From NCBI RefSeq assembly GCF_026241335.1, contig NZ_JAPHAV010000004.1, positions 1-64,000 on the forward strand: a stretch of DNA of 64,000 nt. Reading direction: 5' to 3'. Both the position numbers and the translations under genes were made by a program. How positions within the stretch are numbered: the stretch's first letter is position 1; every line of letters begins with the position of its first letter. The notes under the pieces are model-generated. The model made no database searches. It had not been told where the DNA came from and saw only the letters and a program-made list of their open reading frames with translations. Positions 63,955 to 64,000 of the stretch are shown here, in pieces. Source of the stretch: Ochrobactrum chromiisoli (GTDB taxonomy: Bacteria; Pseudomonadota; Alphaproteobacteria; Rhizobiales; Rhizobiaceae).

Positions 63955-64000
63955 ATGAACGCGCCAACTGCAAAACAAAACAATGAACGCTGCCGCCTTT
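63955..64000 (+). CDS. start of an unidentified CDS (partial)
   Basis: ATG at 63955 opens a frame MNAPTAKQNNERCRL that runs off the window end. There is no strong ribosome site and too little sequence to identify it. Confidence 0.3.
   Translation, partial: MNAPTAKQNNERCRL

Noticed and set aside
1..64000. CRISPR array or prophage
   Set aside because: No regularly spaced repeats and no phage structural or integrase genes were seen; the repeats present are scattered extragenic units.

Overview
The window is alphaproteobacterial chromosome, most probably from the Brucella/Ochrobactrum group (Rhizobiales). The evidence is the gene content and its order: phyR / nepR-ecfG general stress response, an mbfA gene behind an Irr-type ICE box, an rcdA (DUF1465) gene, an Omp16-type Pal, a serC-serA operon with a serC-type leader, OpgC, and HWE-family kinases. 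The whole stretch looks like core chromosome, except for a few AT-rich insertions and extragenic repeats. No phage, CRISPR array or intact insertion sequence was found.

Layout. 0.2-9.4 kb: IclR regulator with divergent aldehyde dehydrogenase, DsbB, HNH nuclease, AlkA-type glycosylase, gluQRS, malate synthase G. 9.6-15.9 kb: SulP permease, MFS transporter, mbfA, class II amidotransferase, Lrp-type regulator, dut. 16.1-20.3 kb: MacA/MacB-like export pair and an outer-membrane barrel. 20.5-26.5 kb: BASS symporter, serC-serA, purA. 26.6-31.7 kb: an unrecognised membrane protein, an exported pyrophosphatase, rpoH, rluD, tRNA-Glu. 31.7-34.8 kb: accessory stretch with small secreted cysteine-rich proteins, extragenic repeats and small membrane proteins, ending at a Fur-family regulator. 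34.8-41.5 kb: general stress response region, with phyR, nepR, ecfG, two HWE/HisKA_2 kinases, small stress-type membrane proteins and a candidate EcfG-dependent small RNA. 41.8-44.2 kb: exbB-exbD-tonB. 44.3-58.7 kb: a long minus-strand run of glmM, ftsH, tilS, then the tol-pal cluster (cpoB, pal, tolB, tolA, tolR, tolQ, ybgC) and ruvBAC. 58.7-61.4 kb: a lasso-peptide locus. 61.5-64.0 kb: rcdA, a candidate small RNA and opgC.

The most notable item is the three-gene lasso-peptide cluster at 58.88-61.40 kb. It consists of a 48-residue precursor, too short for routine gene calling, an asparagine-synthetase-like cyclase, and a PqqD-like/transglutaminase-like leader peptidase. It sits in AT-rich DNA between ruvC and rcdA. 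The predicted core has 19 residues with a Gly1-Glu8 ring, and Thr is at leader position -2 as expected for the class. No dedicated ABC exporter gene is present.

The second notable item is a candidate small RNA at about 34.86-35.02 kb. It lies behind a perfect EcfG promoter, has three hairpins with C-rich loops and ends at a strong terminator, so it would link the nearby sigma factor to post-transcriptional control. All functional statements come from reading the sequence; no database search was run.
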